Below are positions 26,392 through 38,339 of a stretch of DNA of 64,000 nucleotides, piece after piece. The translations under genes and the position numbers were made by a program. The DNA is from Panagrolaimus kolymaensis (taxonomy: Eukaryota; Nematoda; Chromadorea; Rhabditida; Panagrolaimidae): the NCBI GenBank assembly GCA_028622995.1, contig JAJQJQ010000057.1:248001-312000 (forward strand). Reading direction: 5' to 3'. Positions within the stretch are counted from its first letter, which is position 1; the number at the start of each line of letters is the position of its first letter. A model generated the notes under the pieces. That model had not been told where the DNA came from, made no database searches, and was given only the letters and a program-made list of their open reading frames with translations.

Positions 26392-27661
26392 ATGGCGAAA
26401 ATGCTGTCGTTTGCTGAAAGCGATAAAATAGAAGAACAATTTTTAAAGGTTGCTGATTCAGCCGATAAAGTGATGGAATTTATGAATGATGATAATGGCA
26501 AATATGAATTCGTTTTGGAATATTTTTCAAAGACTTCAATAGCTAAAGTAACAACTAGAAGCCTTCAAGTTGTAACTGTAAGTTTGATTTTTTTTCCTTT
26601 CGCTAAACATTTATTAATTCTTCATTTTTTAGCAAGATGGAACGAAACATGAATATAAAGATGCTCTTCCATTTGATGTTCAAGAAGAAATTGGAAAAAA
26701 TGCTGAACGTATCATTTCGAAAGGTTGTAATGCAAAGTTTTCTGCTGTTCTTACATCGATGCGAGGTATGTTTATAGTTTATTGGCTACTTTTTTACTTA
26801 CTACAATATTTTTCTTTCAGTTATTTCATACTTCTTCTGTCAATTCAAGTTCAAGAATGTTCGCAAAACTCTTGCTGAAATTGAATTTATGGCTCAAGAA
26901 GCTGTGTTGGATATGAAAACGTTACCATTTGAAATCCTTCAAGAATTCAAAGCCGAATGCAACGCTCTAAGACTTTTCAAAATTGAAGATGCTTTAACTA
27001 ATATCAATAGTGTGCCTAAGTATGTTTTTTTCTTCTTCATTCTTTCTTTTCATTACTAAAGCTTTTTAGGGACTTGTCTTTTCCTGCATTTAAATATCTT
27101 TCTGTTTATGCTGATTATAAAAAAGGCAAAACTGTTGATGAGCAATGTGAACATCTAAGAACAGCTATCGTTAATTTGCCAAAACTCTTTCCAAATGCTA
27201 AATACCTTGCAATTGTCTTTGGTTTTGGAATGCTTCCGTAAGTTGATTTTCATATGCTTTATTATCCATTAATGATCCTTTCTTTTAGAGAAACTCAAAA
27301 CGTCGCTGATTTAATTAAACGGGTTTCTGCATCGATGGCTGATACATGTGATACTATCAAGCTTAATGTTGAATGTGTCTTTGCTCATATTTCCAGAGGG
27401 CCAAGAGTAAGAATCTTTCACATTTATTTTTTATTCATTACCATTAACTTTCAGTCAGGTTTCGATCCAACTGGTTGGAAATTCTTCAATTACAATCTTC
27501 AAGCAAAGAAAACAATTAAACTTTCAACTAAAAAGATGTTGACTTTCATCCTTGATCCAAGGCATGGACCTGTTAGCCTTCGTACTGGTTTGGTACATGA
27601 AAGCGAACAACAAAATGGTGAATTACCGACTGAATGGTATCTCGAAGCTGAAGAAAATTGA
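26392..27661 (+). CDS. Unrecognised cytosolic protein, probably nematode-specific
   Basis: Six exons from ATG 26392 (MAKMLSFAESDKIEEQFLKV). Introns lie near 26580-26632, 26766-26820, 27019-27068, 27240-27288 and 27407-27454. About 325 aa, with no signal peptide or membrane span. The second half (VPKDLSFPAFKYLSVYADYK, then LPKLFPNAKYLAIVFGFG) has the leucine/aromatic spacing of the domains that follow F-boxes in nematode F-box proteins (FTH/DUF38-like), but no F-box is visible at the N-terminus, so this is only a suggestion. The C-terminus ends GELPTEWYLEAEEN, and AATAAA follows near 27700. I chose 26392 over an upstream in-frame ATG (26323) because the extra residues are Phe-rich and lie over a likely acceptor region. 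Confidence 0.7.
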
Positions 27662-27878
27662 GTGGAGTTAATTTTTGTGTTACATGGTTTTCTCGTTTAA
27701 TAAAAGTTGAATAAATTTTTTGTGTTTTTTTATGTAAACTGTGCATAATTTGTTTTTGTTTATTTTATTGTTAATATTATTTCATTCATATAAGCAAAAT
27801 ATAGGTCCAAGCCTAAGACTAAACATTCGTACATACTTTTCACTGTTAAGGAAAATATTGGGGCCAAAGTTTTGATGT

Positions 27879-28508
27879 TCAAAAAATACATTTAAATCCA
27901 CATCGGGCAATAGATCCAACCGCTTCTGATAAAATGCGTGGATCAGCAAAATCAGAGGCATCAAAAACGTGTAAGAGAGCATTCTTATTTTTCTTACATA
28001 CATTACAAAAACCACACAATGTGTAGCAATCTGGTTAAATAAATTTAAAATTATGAGAAGGAAATGAATACTTACCTGAATGACTATCAATTGCTTGGCT
28101 GTCAATTTGAGAACAATTGATATTATTGTGGGCTGATTCTGAACCCTTTTTTCAAATTACTATCCTTTTAAAGCACAGACATGAAAACTCACGTTGATTA
28201 ACAATGTTAGTAGTTTTATTAAGAAGACATTGACCTGCACATTCTAAGAAAACTTTACCAGCAGCATCAAATTGATTATTGTATTCTGTAATAATGGATT
28301 AAATTATTTTGTAAATTAAAATGCAAAAGGAAAGGAATGAACCTGGAGTGAAGAATTTTTGACAATAAACAATTCCATATTTCATTAAATAACCATCAGA
28401 TCCACAGTTTGCTATAGCTTCAAGATTGTTGTATGCAGTGCAATTATCATAACCAAAAGCCTTGACTACCGTAGCCAAAGCAAAGAAAGATAAAATTGAA
28501 GCAAACAT
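27879..28508 (-). CDS. Stanniocalcin-like secreted glycoprotein
   Basis: Four exons from 28508, about 165 aa. It starts MFASILSFFALATVVKAFGY (signal peptide). The Cys pattern follows the stanniocalcin fold: NCGSDGYLMKYGIVYCQKF, then FDAAGKVFLECAGQCLLNKT, then DCYTLCGFCNVCKKNKNALL and a final IARCGFKCIF. This matches the vertebrate order C..DGM.DIC.SFL / FDTQGKAFVKESLKCIA / ECY...C.IAKRNPEAI / SLLECD. Stanniocalcins act as secreted Ca/phosphate hormones and, in vertebrates, as inhibitors of PAPP-A proteases. The protein here lacks the long C-terminal tail of the vertebrate hormones. NKTT is a possible N-glycosylation site. A TATAAATAG box lies about 73 bases upstream. Confidence 0.7.
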
Positions 28509-28580
28509 GATGTGGTTGTTATTCGTTTAGGAAAACGATATGGAAAAGATGGAACTGTTGAAATTATTGATAATGATAAA

Positions 28581-28589
28581 CTATTTATA
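28581..28589 (-). promoter_or_regulatory. TATA box of the stanniocalcin-like gene
   Basis: TATAAATAG on the minus strand, preceded by CCAATCCAA, at a suitable distance from the ATG at 28508. Confidence 0.55.
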
Positions 28590-28861
28590 TTGGATTGGTC
28601 ACATAGTATTTTTATCATTTCCATAATCCATGGAGATTATGATAGCATCCACAAAATTTTTAGATTCAAAATTGCACGTTCTCACTTTTTTATTTATTTA
28701 TGTATTGGCTTTGAGAATTTCTCTTGCAAAGGTTAAAAGTATTAAATGTTCAAAAAGTCTTCTTTTTTAAAGCATTCCTTTATTATATCGAATTATCATA
28801 ATCATGTTTTTAACAATTTCCTCTAGTTGTCAAAAAAAATTGCGATGGTGGTGGTGCCAAT

Positions 28862-28944
28862 TAGGGTTGCACGATTTTTATTAGCCGGCTAATTTACCGG
28901 CTAATTAGCCGCATTTTCATTAGCCGGCTAATCGTGCAACCCTA
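28862..28944. mobile_element. hAT-type MITE 1 (83 bp)
   Basis: Terminal inverted repeats TAGGGTTGCACGA / TCGTGCAACCCTA, flanked on both sides by the 8-bp target duplication GTGCCAAT. The interior is made of a repeated palindrome (TTAGCCGGCTAA). An 8-bp duplication and an AGGGTTG-type end are hAT hallmarks. There is no coding capacity, so it is non-autonomous. Confidence 0.85.
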
Positions 28945-28952
28945 GTGCCAAT

Positions 28953-29391
28953 TAGTGTTAAATTCCCGATCCGACCGACAAAAAAGTCGGGAAATTCAAA
29001 AAAAGTCGGGATAGAAATTGCTCTCGGTCGGAAAAGTCGGGAAAAAGTCGGGATAAAAATTTTTGTCGGTCGGGAATTCGGGGGATCAAAAAGTAGGGTG
29101 TGGTGTTGGAATTTTTTTAATTAAATTAATTATAAGAATTTAAATATATAAAAATGAGCTATTTAATGTAAATGAAATGTAAATAAAGGGTTTTTGGTTA
29201 AAATAAAAGCGAAAATGAATGATTTTTAAAATTAATATTAATTTTTTTTATTTGTCGGGATAAAAAATGAGTCGGTCGGGAAAGTCGGGAAAATGTCGGG
29301 ATAGAAATTATCGTCGGTCGGGAAGTCGGTCGGGAAAAAGTCGGTCGGGAAGTCGGGAATTCCCGACTTTTCGGTCGGGAATTTAACACTA
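28953..29391. mobile_element. hAT-type MITE 2 (439 bp)
   Basis: Terminal inverted repeats TAGTGTTAAATTCCCGA / TCGGGAATTTAACACTA, bordered by the same 8-bp GTGCCAAT (28945-28952 and 29392-29399). The arms consist of many CGGTCGGGAAA repeats around a short AT-rich centre. An open frame of Arg-Pro-Thr repeats across it is an artefact of the repeat. Confidence 0.85.
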
Positions 29392-29930
29392 GTGCCAATG
29401 TTACTTTGCTAAAAAAAGCAACAACAAGATTATGATAATGATGAATGACATTTTAGGTACATGCATCATTCAGATTTGATTTTATGCGTATGATCCGATG
29501 GAACTCTCGAACTACAAATTCACAAAGTGTGGTCCACGCATATTTAATATGATTGTATCCTTTGTTTTAACTCCTGCCTGACCAAACCTCCATTTTATTT
29601 TTGCATTCAAATTGTTGAAGCGTTAATCGACAAAACACTTTATTATTAATGTTAATCAACTTTATTTTTTTTACTTTATAAATCATCATCTTCTACTTTC
29701 CTTACGGGTTTTACTATTTAGGCAGCATTTTGAGATATTTTTACGAGTAGAAAAATTACGGTAAATCAAACTTTTCACGTTGAAGACATCGATATGGTTG
29801 CATTGACTTGCTCTATTGCAGAGATATAACATAAATTATTTTTTATTTATAAAACTCAAAGAAAATTAAAGCAAAGTACTGAAAATGTGATAAAGAATAA
29901 CTTGTATCAGTTTCTTAAACAAGGTGTTAA

Positions 29931-30766
29931 TCAAAACATGCCAGTCATAATAAATTGGTCTTCAGGGCCTGCATGGGGTTGAACTTCTCGATACATAAAT
30001 TCTGTGACACTGTTATAAGATCGTGAACCAAATTTGAGTTGAAATTTTTCAGTCATGTGATGCTGAAAAAGGAAGTAAATCAAAATTTTCTGTTTTAAAT
30101 GTGGTTAAAAATGATGTTTCATTCGATGCTTACCATAACAAAAAATCCCCAATGTTGAAGTTCTCCATAACCTTCACCAATAAATAATGTTGAAACGCGA
30201 CTATCTCGTTTAGCTTGCATGAGTCGAATTACTGAGGTAAAATCAAAACGAGTAAAAGTAAGTCTAAAATTTTTAAATATCATATTTTGAAATGCGAAAG
30301 AAATAAAAACATTTTGAAGATTTATAACTTTAGGTTTGTGAATTTAAAATTGATGAAGAGTGAGCTAATTATGATGTGTATTTTAAAAGGTCCTTTACCT
30401 TATGTCGGTGGCACTGGGAACAAATGAAACAACATCTTGAAATGGTATAATTTTGCCATCATTAACAATTTTATAAGCAATTAATCGATTCAAATAAGGG
30501 GAATTTGCCAAAATTTCAAACACTTGTTTTGTAATTTCTTTTCCAATAATGGATAAAGATGTAAGAAGGCTGGTATCAACCTTGCTTGCGAATTCATTTA
30601 TATTCGAAACATCCTTGACTATGAGGGTGCCAGCTAAGAAGACATTATTTAACTTTTTGAATTCTTCGCTATTAAAACGATATGATTCTTGATTTTCATC
30701 ACGTTTGAATGTGATAGCATCCAAATCAATAACACCATTTTCAATAACGATGGTGGTGGACGTCAT
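29931..30766 (-). CDS. Unrecognised protein (about 210 aa)
   Basis: ATG 30766 starts MTSTTIVIENGVIDLDAITF. Exon 1 ends at SATDIR (about 30400); exon 2 (about 30265-30134) gives TFTRFDFTSVIRLMQAKRDS, and exon 3 ends QFIMTGMF at 29931. There is no signal peptide, membrane span or known motif. The 5' half (LLTSLSIIGKEITKQVFEIL) has Leu-rich spacing like nematode F-box-associated repeat proteins, without an F-box. It is not similar enough by eye to the 26392-27661 gene to call them paralogues. Exon borders carry good GT/AG sites, supporting a real gene. Confidence 0.55.
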
Positions 30767-32219
30767 TGTTTTAATCGAGAAAAAAATACTATGATATTAT
30801 TTTACGAAAATGATGAAAGAAAAGGATTTTACAAATTTCACGCTGAGAATATAATAGACTTAAAAAATATATTGAAAAGATCAGACAGAGGGCCTTTGTT
30901 ATTATTAAAAAAATATTCAATAATTTTTTTTAACAAAGATGCGAAAAGAGATAAAAATCCAAAATGTTTCGCAATTTTTTTGTTTGTTAAAAAATAGGAT
31001 GACAAAGAATTAATTGATTGAAATTTTCAAAGTTTTAAAAAACTAGATCCGATTGGAAATATCTTTCCTCTTTTGGTACGAACTTGATAAGATAAGTCAG
31101 TAATATTTATATAAATTCTTGAAATTAACATTTCTTAGACGTTTTGTTAATGAAGTAATTACAACTTTATAAAATATCTTTATTCTTGAATGATCGCAAC
31201 TAGGATACTTCAAATTGAACAAAATAGAACAAAGACTTATCCTTTTGTGTAAAAACGATTCGGCTTAAATATACATGCCAATCAGGGTTGCACGAAATTT
31301 CGTTTCGTCTTTCGCTTTCGCGAAATTTCGCGTGTTTTTTTAATTTCGTTTCGTTTCGCGTTTCGCGAAATTTTTTAATAAATTTCTTGAAACCTCTTTT
31401 TGGATCAAAAATTATAGAAAAAATTTGAAAAATTGTCATTTTTTGCGAATTTTTATGTTTGAGAAAAATTTTAGACAAAAAAAAGGTTAAACAACTGATG
31501 TTCGCTTAATGAAATTTAAAATAATATGTTTCAAGCATTAATAGTAATTATTTTTTCGAAAAAAAAATATCAGTATCTATAAACAAAAAAAACTAATTTT
31601 TACTTTCGTTTCGTTTCGTTTTCGCGAAATTTCGCGAAATTAAACTTTAAAAATTTCGTCTTTCGCGAAAGCGAAATTTTTCCAATTTCGTGCAACCCTG
31701 ATGTCAATGGCTCGCCATAAGGGCGTGCCAACGAAAAAACACTTATAAAACATTAGAGAAACAGATAGACAGATTTGAGCTAGCAGTGAATACCCAATGA
31801 CCCAAATTCTTTTAGACCAGATGCGCAACCACAAGGACAGCATAACAAGCAACTATAGTTGCTTCAGTTAAAAAATTGGCGGTAATGTTTTTTGTTCTTC
31901 TCAATACAATTGGTCCTCATTTAAGGTTAATGTCAACGATATTTGGTTTAAAAAAAGGAAAAACATCAAGGATTTTATTGTGCATTAGCAAAGTCAGAAC
32001 ATTTCGAATCGAATTAATATTTGCTTTAAGAAAGAGAATGAGATTGGACCTATCAAAATAAATGTTTCGTTTTGGTGTAAAATATGTAAGTTGGCAAAAT
32101 GTGAGAACCATGCGAGCAAAAAAATATAAATAGTAAACGTTTGTTTCTTTTCTGCTGTTGAAAATCAACCTTGTTTGATTGAAGTTTTTGATTTTTATAT
32201 ATATATTTGTTATAAAAAA
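30767..32219. other. Intergenic region with MITE 3
   Basis: Contains the MITE at 31283-31700. The remainder is AT-rich with no supportable gene. It ends in the NBAS promoter, which has a TATATATA run near 32200. Confidence 0.5.
31283..31700. mobile_element. hAT-type MITE 3 (418 bp)
   Basis: Terminal inverted repeats CAGGGTTGCACGAAATTTCG / ..TTTCGTGCAACCCTG. The target duplication is ATGCCAAT (left, 31275-31282) and ATGTCAAT (right, 31701-31708), 7 of 8 identical. The arms consist of TTTCGCGAAA repeats around an AT-rich centre. It shares AGGGTTGCACGA ends with MITE 1. There is no coding capacity. Confidence 0.85.
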
Positions 32220-35200
32220 TGTCAGCACATAAAACTGTAATAGATTATAAAAGAATTGGGGAAAATAAATATCGAGAATGTTGTTGTTTGGTTCAAGCCA
32301 GCTCAACAATTCCAATAGATTCAGCAGAATTTCCTGGATTTTTAAGTGAAATTTTTAAAGAAAAATTTAATTCATGTTGCAAATTTGCTCTTTCATCGTA
32401 AGTTGTTGTTTATTCAATTTCCGTGACATACATATGTCATCAAATAAATAAATTTCGTCGTTTTAGAAAGAATCAACTACTAGCTTTGATGATGCCAAAT
32501 CGGCATCTTGAACTTTTTGGATTAAAAGATTCTAGCGCAGTTCCAAAATGTCGGTTACGAGCCCTTTATGATCCCCATCCAGAATGTTGTTTACTTGAAT
32601 GGTCTGCATCCCAAAACCTTCTCATTTCAACTCGAAGTTCACCCGTTATTGATATTTTTGAATCCACTGGAGTTTATTGCTACACAATTAATTTGGATGA
32701 TAATTCATTTGATGCTCGAAAAATTATTGCCCAAATTCGTACAATTCCATCTGAGGATCCACAATGTTATGATACTGCATACATTTTACAAATGAATTCA
32801 AAATTTTCCATTTATAAACTTGGGTATAAACTAGAGACTTTGACATAATCTTTTTTTCATTCATGTTTTTTTAGAAAAGGAAATATGTTTGAACCTCTTT
32901 GTTCTCAATCCCTTGGCTTACCACGAGCTTATTGCTTTAATTATGTTCCAACAAAAAATTTTCTTATCGTTTCAACTGAATATATTCATAAAAAAACCGT
33001 TGATGCTTCAACTAAATTTACTGATGTTGGTTTAGGCCTTTTTGAATGTTATGATCGACAAATAATTAAAAAGGTTATCCCTGATATACAAAATCAATGG
33101 ACATCATGGTTGCCTATGGTATTTTCTGAGCGTAAAGCTGCAATTATTTCACTTGAAGTTAATCTTGAAAATGAATTAATTTTGGCAATAACAAGTCGAG
33201 GAGATGCTTTAGTATTTAATTTTTATTTGGAACTTTTAAATCATTTAAATGGAGATGAAATTATTCCTGAAGCTCGATTTATTCAAGCTATTTGGACTGA
33301 AGGAAAAGTCAGTAATTGAATTTTAGTTAAATACAATAAATAATTAAGGGTTTAAACTTTTAGGAAATAGCTGTTCTCCATCGTAATGGATTAGTCATTC
33401 AAGAAGATGTTGATGTTTTATTCGAAAAATATTTGCTTGGTTCCTTGCAAGGGACTGTAATAGAAAATTGCGCAAATTTATTCCCATCTCATATGTATGA
33501 AACAGGTAATAAAAAATCATTTAAGTTAATAGCAGCTTTCACTTTTCTAATAAAAAATATTCTTGTTTACAGAAGTTTTTGCGCTTGCTGAACGTGAAGA
33601 TTCTCCTCATGCCATTGTTAGCGATAATGATTTTTTAAATGAATTTTGGTTTTTCACTTTATTTCGCCTTAATTTTGTTTACAAATGGATTAAAGTTTTA
33701 AGTGGTGCTGTAGTTGGTGAACCGATGGAAGAGATAAAATCTGATTTTGAAAAGTTATTTAAATTTTCCGTTTATAAAATTCGAACCATTACTTTGTTGC
33801 AATATGTTAAAAAATTGGTTAGTTTTTAGCTTTATGTATGTAATAACTTTTTTACATTGATTGAGAAACTTTTATAGTTGATGAAAGAAGAATATGCAAA
33901 AGCTGAAGAACTTGCACTAAGCGATCCAAATTTTGATATGGATTTAATTCATAAACAAAAATGGATTGATTTAAAAAATTCTGAAGTTACTCAAAGTTTA
34001 GTGGATGATCTTAAAAGAGTTAAAGATGATCGATGGGTGGTGAATGAATGCCTCACATCATCAGCATCAGATGTTGAAATACAACGTGAAATTTTGACCC
34101 TTGCTGAAGATCGAGTTTCGGATTTATCCGATTCAGAATTATCAGCAAAAGTTCAAAATGCAAAACTTTTATTTAAATGTTTAGAAAATACTTTTGAAGA
34201 TTCAATTGATTTATTTGTGCGATATCGATCCAAATCCGTTCTTGAAACTGCTTTATATTTTGCTCAAGAATCTGCTATTCAACTTTTACTTCGCCTTGTT
34301 TCGGAACATTCTGATAAGCTTCAAAATTCAATTATTGCAATTTTATCATTAATTCCCGAAGCAATTCCAATTAAAAATTATCAAATTTTACTTCCATGGA
34401 CTCAAGAAGGAGGAGGAGAAGGCCGATTATTTGTTTTGAAACAAAGTTATCCTAAAAATGAACAACAACATTTACCTGAGCCATTTGTTGAATATGAAAA
34501 TTATTTATTAAATAATTCAACTAAAAATCCAATTGAATTTGTAACTCAATGGTGTCGGGAAAGAGTGATGTCAATTGATGCAAACACAGGTTTAATGGAT
34601 AATGTAACAGCATTTTTCCAAGTTGCATTGGAGCATGGATTTGAAGGACTTCAACCAACCCTTAGAAAATTTAATTTTTATAAAGATTTTGTTTGTTTTT
34701 CATCCGCGGTTGCAATGTCATTTGATAAATTTTTGACATTGGATTCAACAACATTGCGAAATGGAATTACTAAACATGTGAGTTCCACATTTTTGTAAAC
34801 AAAATGTGAAAATCCTTTTTAGATGAAAGAATCTGAAATTCGTGATAATATAAATCGAGTGGTTGAATTGTTTGAAGAATTTCATCCTAAAACCGCTTCA
34901 CAAGAAATCCTCCAAATTGTTCGTACATTTTCACATAAAAATTTCGCACTATTACATTCACTTTGGGGAATTCGTCAAAATCTTGTTTCCAAAGATTTAC
35001 TCAATAGTTGCTTTTCGGAATCAGAACTTATTGGTCCACCATTAATTGATACAATGGAAAAATTTGAATTTGAACCTGAAATTTCTAAAGCAATTCAAAT
35101 ATGTTTGGATTTTGGTTTTGAACCTCGATTTTCTTTGGTATTTGAAAGTCGAACGTCCGATGAACTTGCTGAACAACTTTTATTAAGATTTTTAAAATCT

Positions 35201-38020
35201 GCTTTTCAAATGCCTGAACCTAATTGGATTTCAATTAAGGAAGGAATGAAAAATTTAAGGAAACTATTATTTGCGGATTTAATCGATGATCAAAAATTAA
35301 TGAAAATTTTTGCATCCGAAATGTTATCAAAATTAGCTCATGAACGGTTCCTTGGATTCCCTTTCCACTTGGTTATGGATATAACTTCAAAAGATCCTAC
35401 AAAGTTAACCTTCGAGTAAGTTGGATTATTAACATTATAAAAAAGCAACAAAAATAACTTTTTTTTTTGTAGAAATTGGCAACAGCTTCTATTAACTAAA
35501 AGCTTGGAGTTTGTTGATCGATCCCTTCCAAAACCAAATGATTCTAATTTAATTCTTGCTCGAGAAGTATTAACTTTAATACCAGGAAAACTAAAACCCT
35601 CCAAAGAAATAGAAAAACAAAAAGAAATGAATGCTGTAATTGAAAGTTGCATCCAAATGGGAGCTCAAAGGCTTCCAGCAACTTACCGATTTTGCTCGCC
35701 CGAAATACTTCTTCAAGAAGTAATAAGTTCAAACAAAAATTATAAACAAGTTAAAAAATGCGCTGAAATTAGTAAAATTCTTGGACTTAAACCTCCTGTA
35801 GCTAAAGCAATGGCTTATTGCGCGGTTGAAGCCTGGAAATCCAATGATATTTCCACAGTCGAAAAATACATTCAAAAGCTTAATTCAACATCAAGAGATA
35901 TGCCAGTAATTTATAATGTTTGTAAAGAAATTGTTTCATCAGGGAAATGGCAAAATGTAAGTTGAAATTTTTTTAGTAAACCTCTTTTCTGCCTTTTTAG
36001 TATTTAGGAGTTGGAAGCAGCTCTTATGAAGATAAAGATAAAACAACATAACCATATTTTTGAAATACATGTGAATTCAGAAACATTTATTATAAAAATA
36101 ACAAATTATTGCAAAGAAGCATAAATTTAAAAATTCTAATGTTTGACGGCTCTCGTCGCGCACGCGCGCAAATTTTGGCTTCCAGCAAAGCACAAAATTG
36201 CAAATTTGAAAATGTTTATCGCTTTTTTCGTTCGTTTTCGATCCATTCATTCATTCGTTTTTTTTACGTTTCAAACTTTTTTTCAACAAACTTCTAACAA
36301 ATTTATTTATTTCAGCTAAAAGAAGATTTGGTTACTTGTATGGTTATGAATTGTCCAGACGAAGAGCTTGAATTCCTTTCTGAAATCCTGAAATCTCTCA
36401 ATGTTACCACAGAAAAATCAAATGTTCGTCAATCGCCTCAATCATCTATAGTCGAATCAACTGTCAAAGATACGTTTACAAAACTTACAACACCTTTTTT
36501 TGATCCTTTTGCTAAAAAAGAAAACCAGGATGTTTCATTTGAAGAAGATGATGAACTTCATTTAGATCCAATGTACACTTCTCTCAATCATTTTCACCAA
36601 TTAACTCGAGCTACAGGAACTGTCAACATCAAAAAAGAAAATGGATCATCACTTTTTGATGTGGCAAAGCAATGGATTCCATATTCGTCAACTGTTGCTA
36701 TCGCTGTAGCTGCTTTAGCAGAAGAAAATTCAAGATGGGCTAAACATGATTTTTTGAATAAAGCAACTTTTGGAATGAAAAAGTTGATAGAATTGAACGA
36801 AAATATTCCAATCAAAGTTCTTGAAAAAGTTCCTACTGAAGTTTTATTGAAATTTGCTGAAGAAAATGATGGTGGTCCTGGTGAGACTAATGCTGTTGAA
36901 AGAATCCTTCGAGCTGGTTGTGATCGTGAAAGGTTTTTTGAAGATGCTGAATATCGAGAGGATTCTTTATTGGGTTTAATTATGTAAGTTTTCCTCATAT
37001 TCTTGGAAAGTAAACATCATTGAATTTTAGGACAAAGAATAAATCAATGATTATTGACATTCAAGAAGTTGCAAAACAATTCAATGTGCCTTTATGGAAG
37101 CTAAATATGTCTTTAATTGAATATGCTTTAACTGAAGAAGAGTAAGTTTGTAATTTATTTGCTTTAAATCATTAACATCATTTTTTAGTGTCACACCATC
37201 TGAAGCGAAAGATTTAATCAAAGAATACAATTTGCGTGAAAGTCTTTGGGAAGATCAACCATCACTTTATCAAACTCTTCGACAATCTGTGCTTGCTTTA
37301 TTACCAGAAAAAGATGTGAATCGACTAAAATTATTTTTGAGTTTCTTCCGTCCGCCTGAATCTGAAGTTTATTTTTTCAAAGCTTTACCATCAATTTTAA
37401 AAGTTGATTCAAGTAAGTTTTTTTTCTGTTTCATAATCTTATATGTACTATGTAATCCTTCTGACTTTTTTTCTTAATCGTTTTGCTTTTAGATACGAAA
37501 TTGAAAGAATTTCTCAAAGGTGATGAAAGAACTATTCTTGCATGGACTGCTTTGGTTGCTTCAAAAACTACTGTTGATGATGAATTTATTGATTTATTAC
37601 CGTTTTTCAAAAAGCTTCAAAATGCAGCTGAACTTGTTAACAAATTAACATCTTATCTTCGAATATCTCCTGATTTATCTTCTCCACGACGAATTCGATT
37701 TTTGTTTTATCTGAATGATAAAAAAGCTGATTTAGTTATTGATCAAATTTCTTCTGACATGGTTTGTTTTCGATTGTTCCTTTTATATATTTTTCTTAAA
37801 CTATTTTTTTTAGTCACCACATGAAGAAGAATCATTTTGGAATGAGGTTCTTGATGGATGGGATTCAACTGAAGACAAATATGAAGATAGACTCTTGGAT
37901 AGAATACGTCGTCGATTACATAATTTAAAGTCAAAAGCTTCAACTGATTCAATCTCGACAACAATTGCGGTACAAGGTGAAGAAAACCAAAAGTTTGAAA
38001 TGAGAAGACGTGGTCGTTAA
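32220..38020 (+). CDS. NBAS/Sec39-type protein, ER-Golgi tethering and NMD factor (smgl-1-like)
   Basis: Large cytosolic protein (about 1,600 aa) of the NBAS family. It is part of the NRZ (Dsl1-like) complex that tethers COPI vesicles at the ER; the nematode orthologue smgl-1 is also needed for nonsense-mediated decay. Early exons (32220-32397, 32467 on, 32875 on) form a beta-propeller-like region: LRALYDPHPECCLLEWSASQ, then SSPVIDIFESTGVYCYTINL. The middle is the Sec39 domain: ALYFAQESAIQLLLRLVSEH and SIIAILSLIPEAIPIKNYQI. Helical repeats follow to KFEMRRRGR at 38020. About 14 exons; those I traced keep frame. It is shorter than human NBAS (2,371 aa). One intron (35957-36315) is unusually long and has promoter-like content. 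AATAAA lies near 38095. Confidence 0.85.
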
Positions 38021-38339
38021 AACCCTTTTTATTTTGTTTTCGGGTATTAATTAATTGGATGGTGCTTGATTTTGTACTGTATTATGTAAAACTTAATAAA
38101 TTTTTATTGCTTCTTGACTTATCTTTAATGATGAAAAGGAAAATGGTAGAATTTTAAACTTCGTCAATGCAGTTTACAAGGCTTTTGGTAGTTTTTTAGT
38201 ATTGCATAACCATATGAATCGAACTGTGAACGTCGCAATGGAAGATAAAGTTTATGCCAAGTTAGTAACATGTAAATTAGCAAAATTCATTGAAATCTGT
38301 CTTTGCTGAAGAATTAATCAACTTGCAAAGCACAAATGA

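Noticed and set aside
29198..29398. Arg/Pro/Thr-repeat protein frame
   Set aside because: It is the translation of GTCGGGAAA repeats in MITE 2, with no start context or splice sites.
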